From positions 89,167,194 through 89,231,193 of the forward strand of contig NC_031770.1 in the NCBI RefSeq assembly GCF_001522545.3: a stretch of 64,000 nt of DNA, read 5' to 3'. Source of the stretch: Parus major. Taxonomy: Eukaryota > Chordata > Aves > Passeriformes > Paridae. Below are positions 49,703 to 62,800 of the stretch, piece by piece (position 1 is the first letter of the stretch; every line of letters starts with the position of its first letter). The translations under genes and the position numbers were made by a program. Under the pieces are notes generated by a model. That model worked only from the letters and a program-made list of their open reading frames with translations. It had not been told where the DNA came from and searched no databases.

Positions 49703-52023
49703 TATCCTCATTGTAAAATATGGTTAACTCTAGTTTTACTAAGCAATTTTGAGAAATCTGCTTGTAATTTAATGCATATAAAGATTCTTCTTTCAAGTTA
49801 CTCTGATTAGCTTTTATTAGAACATGGAGATTTTTTTAAGGATATCCAAAATGCACCAGCAGAATAACTAGCAATGATAGTGCATTGCCATTAGAAGGAT
49901 TATTCATTAAAAAGGCAGCAAGATAAAAATAGGATTATTATCTTTCCCTGGAGTGAAAAGCTTCCCATTTCAGGAAACTTGTTAATATAAAATTATTATT
50001 TTCACATGCAATATAAATAACAATTTAAAGAAAAATTGGAGTGTTTGCACACCCTTTCTGAAGTCAGACACAAAGAAATTTATTCTATACACAAGTATCT
50101 GCCTTTATTACAATCCCTTTTATCTCTCTAACCATCCAAGTGAAGACTCACATCATAACCTGAAGACCAGTAGATTTAAATTTAGACAAATACACTCCAT
50201 AGGAGTAGAGTCTTGCAAGCTCACAGGAGTTTGGGTTGGTTGTTTCTTGTTGGTTGTGTCTCGTTCCTTCTTTGTATAGTGGGTGCTTCACCTCAGGCTG
50301 AAATTACTTCAGCACAACTGAACAAGAGGCACTCTTTAAAATATTTCTAAGCCTACCACAGACTCTGTAGTTCAAAAGCAACACTTTCCTATTGGGAATT
50401 AAAAAGTGGCCAATACAGAGCTGGAAATTCTGAGATTACATTCCCTGATGAAATGCTCTCTTGACTTCCTAATTAATTAACCACATCATTTCCTAGGCTG
50501 AGATGAAAAGAATCTTTGCTGCAGAGTTAACCCTGAAGTGATGAAGGCATGAATAATTGGTTCTGCACCAAAATGAGTGGACAAAAATAGTACTTGAAAT
50601 GAACGTTGTGAAAGAAGATAGTATCTATGCAGAAGGGGATACAAAATTTTTCACAGATGAAGAAAGAACACTAGAAGTAAAGAGCAGATGTGTCCTCTCC
50701 AATGAAACACTAAGTACAATACAGCTTAACAGAGTAGAGGCTTCCTCTCTGCTACAAACTTAGAGCACACCTTAGTCAGCAATGAGCACCAGTGAGCTAG
50801 TGGCCACCTCTACTCCCTTGCCTTGTCCCAGAGGACTAACTGAAGGAGATAGAGAGCAGGGAATGCAATTCCCAGTGTCTTCTCATTAATCCTCTGGTGG
50901 CTCTGTGAAAGCCATTAGCAGGGAAGGAACTTCCAGAACAGCACATGGAAGAGCCCTCAGCAGTTCAGGCTGTTTAAGATAATTTATCATGATAATTAAG
51001 TACAGGTGATCCAGTTGTATTTTATCATAATTGTTCACAGGACTGGAATCTTCTTCTACAGAGACAGATCTGGGAGAATATCTTATTCTGTCAAGCCAGA
51101 CCGAAGGCTTTTAAACACAGGCACCTTTTAGTTACATGTTTTGGCAAACTTGGCTTTATTTTCCCGTGTGTGAATAATGGTATTACTGATGGCCATTATA
51201 TCCAGTGTCAGAGTCACAGCATGTAACTCATGCACTCTGTTAGCATTGGAGGTCTGCCAAGGCCCACCAGAGTCGAGCCCTAACCATTTGGGTGGGTGGC
51301 TCACACCACTTGCTGTGAACCAAGACAAAATAGAAGAAGTTACTCCCTGGCAATCCTTATAGCTTCATTCACACACAGAACATGTTAGATTCAAAGTTAA
51401 TCTGGAAGGGCAGGATTACACTTATTGTATAGACTAATTTGTAACTGATTTCTTCCCCAAAGTTATTTGAATGATTTTGTCCACGACAAATTTCAAATTT
51501 TAGTTTAACTCACTACCCTATATTGATGACACCACTGTAAATTCTGCAATGACATTTATCTTTAATTTTCACTGAACTCCCAGGAGATACCTATAAGCAC
51601 TAGTCAAATGCCAGCAATTAGCAAAATACCTGGTAAACAGAAAAATCTGTTCTTGCATAGTTACTTCGTAAAGCTAAATACTGAAGTCTTTGTATACCTG
51701 CAGTGTCCATCAGTCACAGAATTATATAAGCATAAGCATTGAAGGGTGGGAACATTTCTGAACTCTGGGAAGCATTAACATCGTCATGACACTTGTCAGC
51801 CTCATTCATTTAAACTTCATTTAAAATGTACTTTAAGCCTCAACAACACAAAAGAAATTCACAGAAATTTCACAGAATTTGAAAAATGATAGTTCCAGGA
51901 AAGCTTATATAATCAAGAACATTTTGTGTTATGTTTATACAACTTGACTTCATATTAACATCTGATATTTTGATTATTTTATAGCAGTACAAACTCAGCT
52001 CGTATGGTCAATGACAGACTCAC

Positions 52024-52267
52024 CTCCCCAGTGCTCATCACACACTGTGAACAAGGTGGTTTTATTGGCTAATCCTGGGAACACACTGCTGCACTCCATA
52101 ACAATAGCCTGAGGAATCATTATGATGCAGGACACAATCCAGATAATTATAATGCTGTTCCTTGCTCGCTTGGCTGTGCTTTTAAACATCAAAGGGTGAC
52201 AAATTGCATACCATCGATCCAAAGCAATGCAGCTGAGTGTTAGGACAGACACAGAGACAGAAACTGT
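52024..52267 (-). CDS. HCRTR2: HCRTR2 exon 3 (TM3 end, TM4, extracellular loop 2)
   Basis: The acceptor is cctttttctttag (AG at 52269-52268) and the donor is gtgagt at 52023; 244 nt, phase 0 in, phase 1 out. It encodes TVSVSVSVLTLSCIALDRW, carrying the DRW version of the DRY motif seen in orexin receptors. TM4 (IIIIWIVSCIIMIPQAIV) follows, then loop 2 with the VCDEHW cysteine that pairs with TM3. FPGLANKTTLF contains an N-glycosylation sequon (NKT). Confidence 0.97.
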
Positions 52268-53716
52268 CTAAAGAAAAAGGAATATTCTGTAAATACAAAT
52301 GTAGGGCTTTTTCCCAGAGTTTCAAAAATAATTTATCGCATTTTTCCCCCAGAGTTTTAAAAATTATTTGTATTTTCAACATAGTTAGTTCTTTATCTGC
52401 AATTGTTAAATAGACTCCCAGAAAAAAGACTCCTTTTAAAATAATTTCTTACAGAATTACAACAGATATCCTCATCTGCTGAACTCCGACTAGAATCCAC
52501 AGGACAATTCACACATTAAGATGCTAACTAAACTGAATAAGTGTTGCAAAATCAAATTGTGAAAAAGAAAATTTAATCAATTGGAAATTTATAAAACTTA
52601 ATCTGAAAAAAAAAAAAGCTTTTAAAACATTAGACTGTGAATTTAATCTATTTTTCTTTATAGAAAAATTAGTTGGTTTCTATGTTATATTAGCATGCTA
52701 GAGCCATTATTTTGCTTTTTACTTTACAAGAACAGTGAAACTCAGGATCTCATGAAAAAGTCCTTGACAACAATCACCTTAAGGCAGATTAAGACATTTT
52801 ACCTTTTATTCACTAAAGGAAATAACCTATCACTTCAGTTTTATTCTTTCAATTTGTGTGCTAGTTGATCACTTACTCTTCAGATTTTCTTTCAGATTTT
52901 CTTTCACTAGAAAGGAGGTTTTGAAAAACAAAGTTGTGATTTTGATTGTATCAAGTAGAGCTCATAGCTGCTGGAGAACATTGCCTTTGACAATGTGGCT
53001 CTTTGGCCATAGATGTGTCTTCTGCAAATATAAACTGTGCTGCAGGCACAGAGCTGGTGATCTGCATACACTCTGAGTACTGCTTAATTCTTCTGAATTT
53101 TAATGACTACAAAGCCAAGCACTTGTCATTCTAGTTTGCCCAGTCAGTTCATCCATACACCTACTCTTAGGGAAGGCATTTGTCAATCATTTTGATGCAA
53201 GTATTTTCAAAACTAGTTAAGTAAATGAGTAGAAGCAATTATTGCTTAAGGCAGACAATCTGATCAACTCCCAATGAACCTGGATACTTTGACACAAAAC
53301 CAGTAAACACAAAAAAAGCCCATACTGCCTTCAGAAGTTGGATTCTCTGTCCTGGACACTTGTGTAGCTGTTCAGAACCACACAGAGAAAATATTAATAA
53401 CTTTATTTCTATTTACAGATATTTTTATTGCTTTACATCCTTTCTGAATCATTTAAAAAAAAATCAAAAAAATTAAAGAGCATCAGAAAAATGTCCCCAA
53501 AAATGTATTGCCAAAGTCTGACAATCAGATGGATCAAAACCATTCTTTATTATGCATAATCACATTCCACAGTCTTTTAGGCCTCAGCATGTACTCTGAG
53601 ATACCTACTCAGTATCAGGTATAGACATTCATTAGATTAGAAGTATTAGGGAGATGCTATTGTCATTTCTGGTTTTCATAACATGGGTAACGTGTACACA
53701 AACAGAAAAATAATAC

Positions 53717-53883
53717 CTGTAAGTAGGGAATCACTTTACAGAGGGTCTGCCCAAAGAACCACGTTTCTGTGATGTCCACAACTAAAGTTGCTGGAAGACA
53801 AGTAATTGTGACCAGAATGTCAGCCAGAGAAAGATTCACTATGAAATAGTTGGTAACGGTCCGCATGTGATGATTCTTCCACA
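53717..53883 (-). CDS. HCRTR2: HCRTR2 exon 2 (TM2, loop 1, start of TM3)
   Basis: The acceptor is tttgccttgcag (AG at 53885-53884) and the donor is gtatta at 53716; 167 nt, phase 1 in, phase 0 out. It encodes the split Val, then WKNHHMRTVTNYFIVNLSLA, the TM2 Asp, LPATLVVDITETWFFGQTLC and KVIPYLQ. It matches mammalian orexin receptor 2 almost residue for residue, with only small differences in loop 1. The LCKV cysteine is the TM3 partner of the loop 2 disulfide. The preceding exon, with the N-terminus and TM1, is not in the window, so the gene here is partial. Confidence 0.97.
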
Positions 53884-56800
53884 CTGCAAGGCAAACTGAA
53901 TTTGGAAAGACAAGTTAGTGAGATGGAAGTGACTTAGGGAATGCTTTAAGAAGAAAACATTTGACTTCATGGAATTAAGGAAATGTTTGTGTCCTTTGTT
54001 TAACACAGAATATCTGAATATGCAGTTCAGTGCAAGAACCATGTGTTTTCTTTTAGAGTGGAAACAAGAGAGTACTTGTAGAGAGATCCTTGATACACAA
54101 ACAGACTTTCCACAGACTGCAATGTGGGAAATAATCCAATATATAAAGCATCTTATTTCTCTCTTAATCTTCACTAACTATCCATACAACTTTCTTCATT
54201 TCTCTTTCAAGCCATTGGCTCTATTCTACAGCAATATACATCTATACCTGTAAAAGTTTTTCTCTTTTCTTATGATAGCATGATGCTTCAATCAAATTGC
54301 TACAACACAGAATCTTTTACACTGTAAAAATATAATTTTATAAAATATTTTTCTGGATTTAACATATCTATTGCATCTGCAGAGAATCTGTAACAATTTT
54401 CTGGGTAACTGTGATTTTAATTTAATAAAAGAAATTTTTGCTGTATTAAATGTTACATTTTTGATGGTGATCAAAAGCAGCATGTAGCAGGCATCTTATA
54501 AGATGTGCCTTTAAAGCCTGTTTTGTATATTTTATGTTGCTCTTTTTCAAACTGAGACTTTTAGAAATGAGGCAAATCGATCTTTAAAATCATTACATTG
54601 AATTCATAAGCTGCTAAATTTAAAATGCCATAATTAAGTCTGACAAAGTAGCAGAAAAGTAATTTTTAAAATAATTTTGGAAGTCAAACCCTGAGTGACT
54701 GGAGCAATCAAAAGATTTTTAATTATTTAGATTTTTAAATTCGTTCACCCAAAGATCTTTAAAAACTGATGCGCAAAATTTTCCAGAAACACCACAATAC
54801 TTCTTGTAAGACAAGGATACAATTCACTGTACATCAAAGGGTCTTCCCTGCAAACAATTATTCATCCATCACGCACATCTAGATGAAGATTCAAAGTCTC
54901 CTAATCTGCCAGGATATAGCACAATGCTTAATTTAGATATATTAAACAGATCAGAGAATGTTAAAAAATTGAGCTTAAAAGGTCCTCAAGAGGTTGCCCA
55001 AACCTAAAATGGAATCTGCCAGAGTTAAGCTGCTCTCTTATAGCCATTAAATGAGCTAAAACAGCTGGAAAAAAGTACACAGTCTTTAAGGCACATAAGC
55101 TCTTGAGATCAGATGCTTCTTTAGATCCTAAGAAGGATGATGTGCCTGAAAGCTTCTGTCTGTCTTCCAGCTGTATCAGTTGATCTAATAAAATATATTA
55201 CTTCATTCCACAAATCTTATGTCCTTAGAGCAACAGTACTACAGCGAGACTACAACTTAGCAACTGTTGGTAAATTTAAATTTGAAAATCTGTTATATTT
55301 GAAGACATCACACGTCTCTTAAATGTTTTACATTGTTTAATTATTTTCCCACCAACAAAAAAAATAAAAAAATATTCTTATGTCTAATCTACTTTTATTT
55401 TGCTGCTATTTATATAACTTTTTTTTCTATCTGCACGTAGGCAGGAATGAGGAAGAGTTATTTTCCTGCAGCAATGCTTCACATATGTAAGGATTTTTGT
55501 TACATATTTCCTCAGGACTTCAGAGCTCTTTATCTTCTACTCTGTCATTTCTAGAACTTCTGCAACCATCCTTGTTGCTGCTCTCTGGACACTTTCAGAC
55601 TGAGACAAACCTTTCTGGTCAGAGTGCAGTGACCAAAACTGGCAGAATACTCTTTCAAGATCTTTCAGTGCAGTGGCAGAAGCTGAGATTGGCTCTTCAT
55701 GAGGGTTATGTTTAGACACTTAGACTAGGACACAGAGAAAGGGGGAGGCTAGGTGGCCTTCGGTTTCTCTAAGACGAGGTGATTTTATTAACTATCTTCT
55801 TAAGATACAGGCTTCCAAGGTTCATCTAAAACCTCTGTTGTAATGCAACATATGTTTTCCATATATTTTAATGTGTTGCAGAGATAGCTCTGTATTCTGT
55901 ATCTCATATAAATTTAATTTTTGCTATATACGTATCATGCTCTCACAAATGCAAATGAAAACCCCTCTACAAAGATCTTCAATATTCGTGCACTGGTTTT
56001 GAAGAGAATGCAGTATACATTTATTCTATTGTTTTCTCCCTGAATACAGAATTTCCAGTTTTCTTAGTTTTGGCCTCAGATATCTAAAAGGCAAGGCTTA
56101 TAAATTAAAGGCTTAAAGGAAGCATCACATTGATTTTATTTTCTTTCTAATTGGAAGATTTAAGGTACCTACCAAAGTAATTATTTCTATAGCATTGGAT
56201 GATTATTACAACATAAATAATCAGAGCTTTATCACTGTCACTTGTGCATGGGGTTACCACAGTTACAGTCTGACAGTGCAGAGGCAGCACCTAACAGAAA
56301 AATAATACATTGCTGCCCCTCTGGAATGTTGTTTGCAGTTGGAAATGCAATGCTGGGGAAAAAAATAATTTCACTTTTGACAATTTTAATACCTAACTCT
56401 AAAAATCTGAAGATTTGGACATTTACTTATGGCTGGTTCTTTGGCTTAAATGCATTTCATATTGAAAGTATGGTCCTGTCTTTTACTTGGTCAAAAGTTG
56501 ATATTAAGTGGCAATTTTTTTCTGTACTTCTTATTCCTTTTATAAACAGGCAAAAATTAAATAAAAGGTTGTTTAAAAGTTCAGAGTTTGGCTACTTTTT
56601 TCTCATATTATGGTTTCAACAGTCCTGTGTTCTACCCAATTCAGTACATAATTTACGGCCATGGATGTCAGTGCCTCAAGGCACAAGGTTTAAGCAGATA
56701 TGTTTGGTCTTTGACCAGGCCTATTCCCACTCCTTTGCTGGTCCATGTGAAAAAGACCTGAACATAAACATTATTTCTGATAAAACAAATCCATTAAATT

Positions 56801-59800
56801 GACAAATAGGAGGTCAATCTCACTGGCAGCCAGCTGTATCAGAAATCAACTCAACGCATTCTGCATGTTGAGTTCAAAGCTATCTATCAGTATGAGCAAA
56901 TGAAACCTTGTGATACCCCAGAGATATAAGAATTACTACCATTTTCATCTGACACAAAGAAAGTGAAGTGCAGAGCAGAAGTTGTTAAAGGGCGTACAAG
57001 TAAATCAGACACAGAATGAGAAACTTGGACTCCTAATTCCCTGCCGTGTAGTAAACCTTCCAGATCACACTGGCTTAACACAGACGGAATTTAGATGAAC
57101 TTCAGAATTCCCTCTTCCTCAGAGTAAAATAAAAGACTATCTTGCTACTCAGGGTGTAGAAGTGTTGAGGAAAGCCAAGGTACAGAAACTACCCCTGAAT
57201 TCCACTGAATTCCAACCCATGGGGGTAGGCACCCAGAAAGTGAAAAAGCCCAATAGTTTGCAAGCATAGAAATGCTAGATAATTTATTGCTTTTTATTTC
57301 TCTGCTTATGCTTGTGTATTTCCCCTTTTGACCTCTTCTCTTCTTCTCAGCATAAAACATTTCCCATTCTTTTTACAGCACATACCACAAGAGCACCTTA
57401 ACCAGATTTAAGTGTACATAAATATTTACATACTACCATAATAATTAAGTATCTCAGAAATTCATACCACGAATGTATTAAAAAAAAAAAAAAAAAAGTG
57501 AAAAGAAGTCTGAAGAGGAAGCATTTTAAAACCAAGTCAGCTTTCTCTGCCCTCACTGCCCTCTGCTGTCTGCAGTACTGTTTTCAGCCTGCCACAAGCA
57601 TTGGTAATGTTTTCTTTCAATGCAAGGCTAAAAGCTGTGAGGATTTAATACAAGTTATTTGAATAGGGCAGAATGATTAAAAGCCATAAATAAGTCCTAA
57701 ATGACAAAGTTAGTTCAATACATTTCTTCCAGCCTCACTCTTTTTGAGTTTACTACAGTCCAAGGTTACTCAGTAGTCTTGGACAACAGCTTCATTGATA
57801 GTGTTCTAGCAGCTCATCAAGAAAGGTTTTCTAGCCTGTGCTCAAAACTTGCTATTTTAAGGTGTGAAAAATAATTTGACTATGCCACTGAATATTGTGC
57901 AGCTAGTTAAGTGTCAGATCAAAAGAATTTAAATACTCTCCACTTGCACTCCTTTAATTATACATTTTCATCTCAAGCAGTCTTACAGAGAGGCACTCAG
58001 CTCACAAAGAAACACTCAAGTAACATGCTAGGGGAAAAAAATTCCATGGAGTGGAAATGCCATCTGCCTACCCAAAAAGAAATAGCAGAGAGCTGTGAAT
58101 TTCCACTTATCCTGAAGATGAGAAGAAAGGATAAGAAAGGTAGTAAAGATTCTCAATAGGGAGCGTATTTTACCAAAAAGTACTTCAAAATCATAAAATA
58201 GGAGATGAGACCAGCAGTAACCTTCCTAAAAAGCTTGGGAGATACCACAGTATTAACAGGATACCTGTTTAGCTAGAGCACAGAAGAGAGGCCCAAACTA
58301 AGCTCTTTATACCTCCATTAAAAATATCTGTGAAATAGTAAAAATAATTGAATAAACCTCAATTTAACATTATGCGCAAAGCTTTTATGCAGCCTTTGAT
58401 GTTGCTAGCTATAAATGGGATTGAGAAAGAAAGTGGGGAAAGTGGTGTTAACACAGCCACTGAAGAAAAGAGGATTACAATAATGGAAAAAAAAAAAGGG
58501 GTGAGAAATTTAAAAAAACAGTTCTGAAACATGCTTCTGCTGTGCATGATTTTCCCTACTGAGAGTGCTCTAATGGAACCTAATTACCTGTCCAATGTAT
58601 TTTCCATATTTTTGCTTTTATTTTACAAAACCAATCAGAATTATAGCTATTCCTGCAAGTGCAAACAGGCAGGCCAGGTTTCACAAGGAGCAGCTGTTTT
58701 TCCAATGGCTGTTAGACTGTCCCAGATCCTTCATCTCACTGGGGACACTTCCCTTTTCTTTCTCCAGACTTCAGCAGAGCTTTAAGCGAAGCGCTTGCTG
58801 TTCCCACCTCTTCCACACAGTGTCAGCGAAGGCTCGGAAACCAGCTGGAGCCGCCAGGCTCAAAGTGTTCGAAAAAACATTTGTGGATACTCTCCATAAG
58901 CCAGGACAGTTCTGTGATAACGAAGCTGGTTTCTGGACCCATCCTCCAAACACTGACTATCTTCCTTTTCCCAGAAAATTCTCACAGGAAAATCCCAACA
59001 AGGACAAAAACATAAAAGGTTAAAATCAAAGTTAAAATTTAAGATGGATTGCTTTTAGAAATCCATCAAGAAAGCTTCACCTCATATTCCTGAAGAAAAA
59101 AAACCCCACCTTCTCTAATATGACAATATAGGGAGATTGGTATTATTCACGTACAAATTTAGTCCCTGTGGTTTAGTGTCCTGAGGCATTTTAATTAGAG
59201 GCTGTAATGGTGTTTAATCAATTAGCACAGCTCATTGTATCTCAAGCTGAATATGAAAACAATACAAAGGGACCATCTGGTATAAAGTGCAGCTGCTTGC
59301 CTCCTGGAAGATTTATGCTGTCTTGAGCATATTAAACATTGAGTTGCAGTCCTTCCACTGGCAGAATCCTGGGTCAGCTGTCAATTTGTTTTCTACATGT
59401 CAATCGTAAATCATTTCCCTTACACTCCAGGAGTCTTGTCAACCACTTATTCAACGGGTCACCTTTCAGTGCAACTTCCTGGCCAAAATAGAAATGTAAT
59501 TTCCATACCCAGAAATACCTGACATTTTCATATATAAAGGAATGACTTTATCTCTTATCTAATTTTTGATGCATAATAAATCCCAGATGGAAGTAAACAA
59601 AGAACTATTTTTCATACTAAACCACAATGATTTTATTTTGCTTTGGTAATTCAGTCTCACAACTGTTTGACTGAAATATCATAATATAGTCATATACATA
59701 GTTCCAAGTTATTTGGAACTGATGCTGTGATTATAAGACCTGGTAATCAGCATCTCCAAATGCATTAGGCAGAAAGCTTCTAAAAAAACTTTACTCTTTC

Positions 59801-62800
59801 ACAGTATTTTACAACCAGTGACAAGAAATGTGATAAACAGTTTTGAAGTATATGTTATTTATGCTCTATCTCCTAACCCACCCACCCCCAATTGTTTTCT
59901 CTTCACAATTAATTGGTTCTCCATATAGAATTCTTCCTCTTATTCTCTTTTGGTGATATTAGCTGCTGCAAATCAAGATCTGAGTGGTGGGGTGTCAAGC
60001 AACACAATCATGGAAGGCTGAAGGAAAGGCTGAGCAGATATGCTGCCAAGGGGAATTCTGGAGAGCTAGAGCCCATGTGAAATCACTGAATGTATACTGC
60101 TGGAAGGAAACCAGCCATGAGAACAGAAGATCTAAAAAAAAGCATTATCTTCTGTGATGAATAGGGAGACATCTAATTCTTAGGCTGTCCATCTCTTACC
60201 CACTATTAAGCTCTAAACTCACATTATTTCATTTCTACATAACTTTATCTGAAAGAAAGGAGACCAACATGAGAACAGGCTTACACTGAGAAGTATCAGA
60301 AAGAATGACACAAAGAAAATAAGCTGTTTAATACAATGCTTATTATGAAGGAAATACTGAAAAAAAATTTCCTGTATCTGGTAGCAGTGCCTGGCAGATA
60401 AGAACTGTCCTTGAATATGTGATGCAATAGCTGAAAAGATGGCAAATACTCTGAGCAGAGGAATTACACGGCCTACCAGTGAGGCAATAGCTCCTCATCA
60501 GCAGTAAACACTAAATGTGTTCCAACATGTTTGAAGAAATTCTTACAAACACAACAAAAAGAGCACGTGGCTAGGTCATGCTGCCTATGTATCACATATA
60601 AACAAGAGTGTATGTGTAGGTTCCATCACACAGGAAAAAAAAACAAAACTGTAAAAAATGTAGTTGAGTAACACAGAACACATGAAATCCCAAAGTATTT
60701 TGTTGAATATCAGCTTCACTGGAATATACAATGTAACTAATCACCCAAAAAAGACAGTGAGGAGCTACAGAAACTGAAACAGCTAACAACAGTTAATTTG
60801 GTTTAGCAATATGTTTTCTTAGGTTTTACACCTACAACATGTTTTGTTGTACCAAAGGTTTTAAACAGACTAAAGAGTTGTGAGTTACTCATGTGCTCCA
60901 GCACACTTCTGCATCTTAAGGACTGGCTTATCAAGGCATTAGAGAAGAAAACAAGAACTGTTTTCTGTGTACTGGAGCTTATATCTGTGGATCACAATTG
61001 GGAGTAATAGCACAACCATCTAAATGGCACTGGATTCACTTTCTAACTGAACCACATTACACAGTTTTAGGCGATCAACAATCTAATGGAAATGGGAGTT
61101 ACTAGCAGGAGATCAGCTATGCTATAAAAACAGACTGCCCATAATGCCTGGTTTGGTCAGCTCTGGAGGAACTGTGATGGTGCCATCACAGTTTTCCTAA
61201 TCTAACATATCGATTATGACAGGTTGGTTTAAAATATCCACCCCCTGCCTCCCAAACCATTACCAGTACTAACTGGCAAACCCAGTCATCTCTGCAGAGC
61301 TGGCTATACTGATTGACTAGGTGTTTCAAAATAATAATTGATATTATTACAAATAAAGCCTACAAAATCTTTATCCACACTTTGTATTACAGGTGGAAGA
61401 GTCAGAAATTTAGATGTCATACTGTATGTGACATTATGATAAAAAGATTTCACACTCTGCTGATTCAATTAAAAGCTGACATTAAAATGAAGGTGTGTTT
61501 CACAGCTGAAATGCTGTGCAACTTTGAAAAAGTATGCTTCAAAAAGCATCCATCGTCACTGCAACATGAGTTGCACTAGGAAAAACCTTTCCATGTCCAC
61601 GTCTGTTTCTAATGGAGATGTAAGACTTAGTGCCTTTTCTGCAGGATATACAAAGAAAATACAATTCATTATGCTAGTGACACGTTCCAGCAAATACCTT
61701 GAATGTTATACAACTTGTAAATCTCTATGATGGATCCTCATTGTTAATATAATATTCTACAAATTGGCTAAAATCCTTGCAGTCCTACTGAGCAAAGAAC
61801 CAGGAGACAGAGCACAGTTCTGTCAGAGCTGAGTGCACCCGCAGACAACCTCTGCCCCTTGCCCAGGAGCTAGCTGGAGGCCAGCTCTGGTATGGAAAAG
61901 CATATAAGTTGGGACCAGGCTTCTGGGAACAGAGCTTTTGGAGTTTTGAAGTACTCTTTTGGGAGCCAGCCTTCTGCCCCAGAGCTGCATTTTAGCTCAG
62001 GCACTCACACTAAGCTCAGGCAAAGACCAGGTTGCAAGTATACTTTTGCCTTGCTGAATTTGATTGTAAAACTCATCCACTGACTTGATTTTCTGGCTTA
62101 ACCTCAGACCTGTTTCATCACTATAGATTTGTCTGGCAATTGCTGGGAGGTGACTGAAACCTGGTAAACATCTTCAGACCTACCAAGCTCTCAGGCACTG
62201 TGGGACTGTGCTGGTGAGTACACTGTCCTGTCAGTCTTGCTGCTGCCCTCAGTTGCTGCACTCCTTCCCCTGGGGAACAGTCCATCATAGTTCTGACACA
62301 TTCCACTTGTGAGACAGGCAGTAAGTCAGCTGCTTATGTCCAAGAAAACAAAGGTTTCACCTGACATGCAACGTAGAAAATAAACTGTATTTTATAATAA
62401 AAAAAAAAAAAACAACAAACCCTTCAACATTTTTTTTTTTTACTTTGAAAGATGGTGAGTAATCCCTGTATTATGGAAACAGCAATGTACTTCAGTTGAT
62501 ACCAAATTCTCACATAAATTGAGCTCATACTTTCTCTATCTTAGGTAGAAAAAATATATACATATTGTCTCATTTCCTATGTGCTGTCTTCTTAACAATG
62601 ATAAAGCCATTCTAGTTATTATTCATCCAACAGATAAAGGTGACTCTCATGCTGATATTACAAACAAAGTCTTTTCAGTGCCAGATTCCCCAAGTAATCT
62701 GAAAAAAAAAAAGTAATAATTTAAAATGTAATTAAATGAAATATGCCTCATCTACAGCAATGAAATACGATTCATGAAAATCATTTAAGAGAATACATGA

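Larger units (their letters stand above)
45103..52023. other. HCRTR2 intron 3
   Basis: A 6.9-kb intron, AT-rich. It has a poly-T run near 45190, three copies of a tgttatctaaaa unit at about 45385-45440, AT/GT microsatellites at 47915-47955 and 49656-49702, and two short similar blocks near 46440 and 47400. Confidence 0.7.

Noticed and set aside
58771..59023. CpG-bearing block with frames on both strands
   Set aside because: No recognised protein, no splice-phase match to an HCRTR2 first exon; CpG density is too local to call an island.
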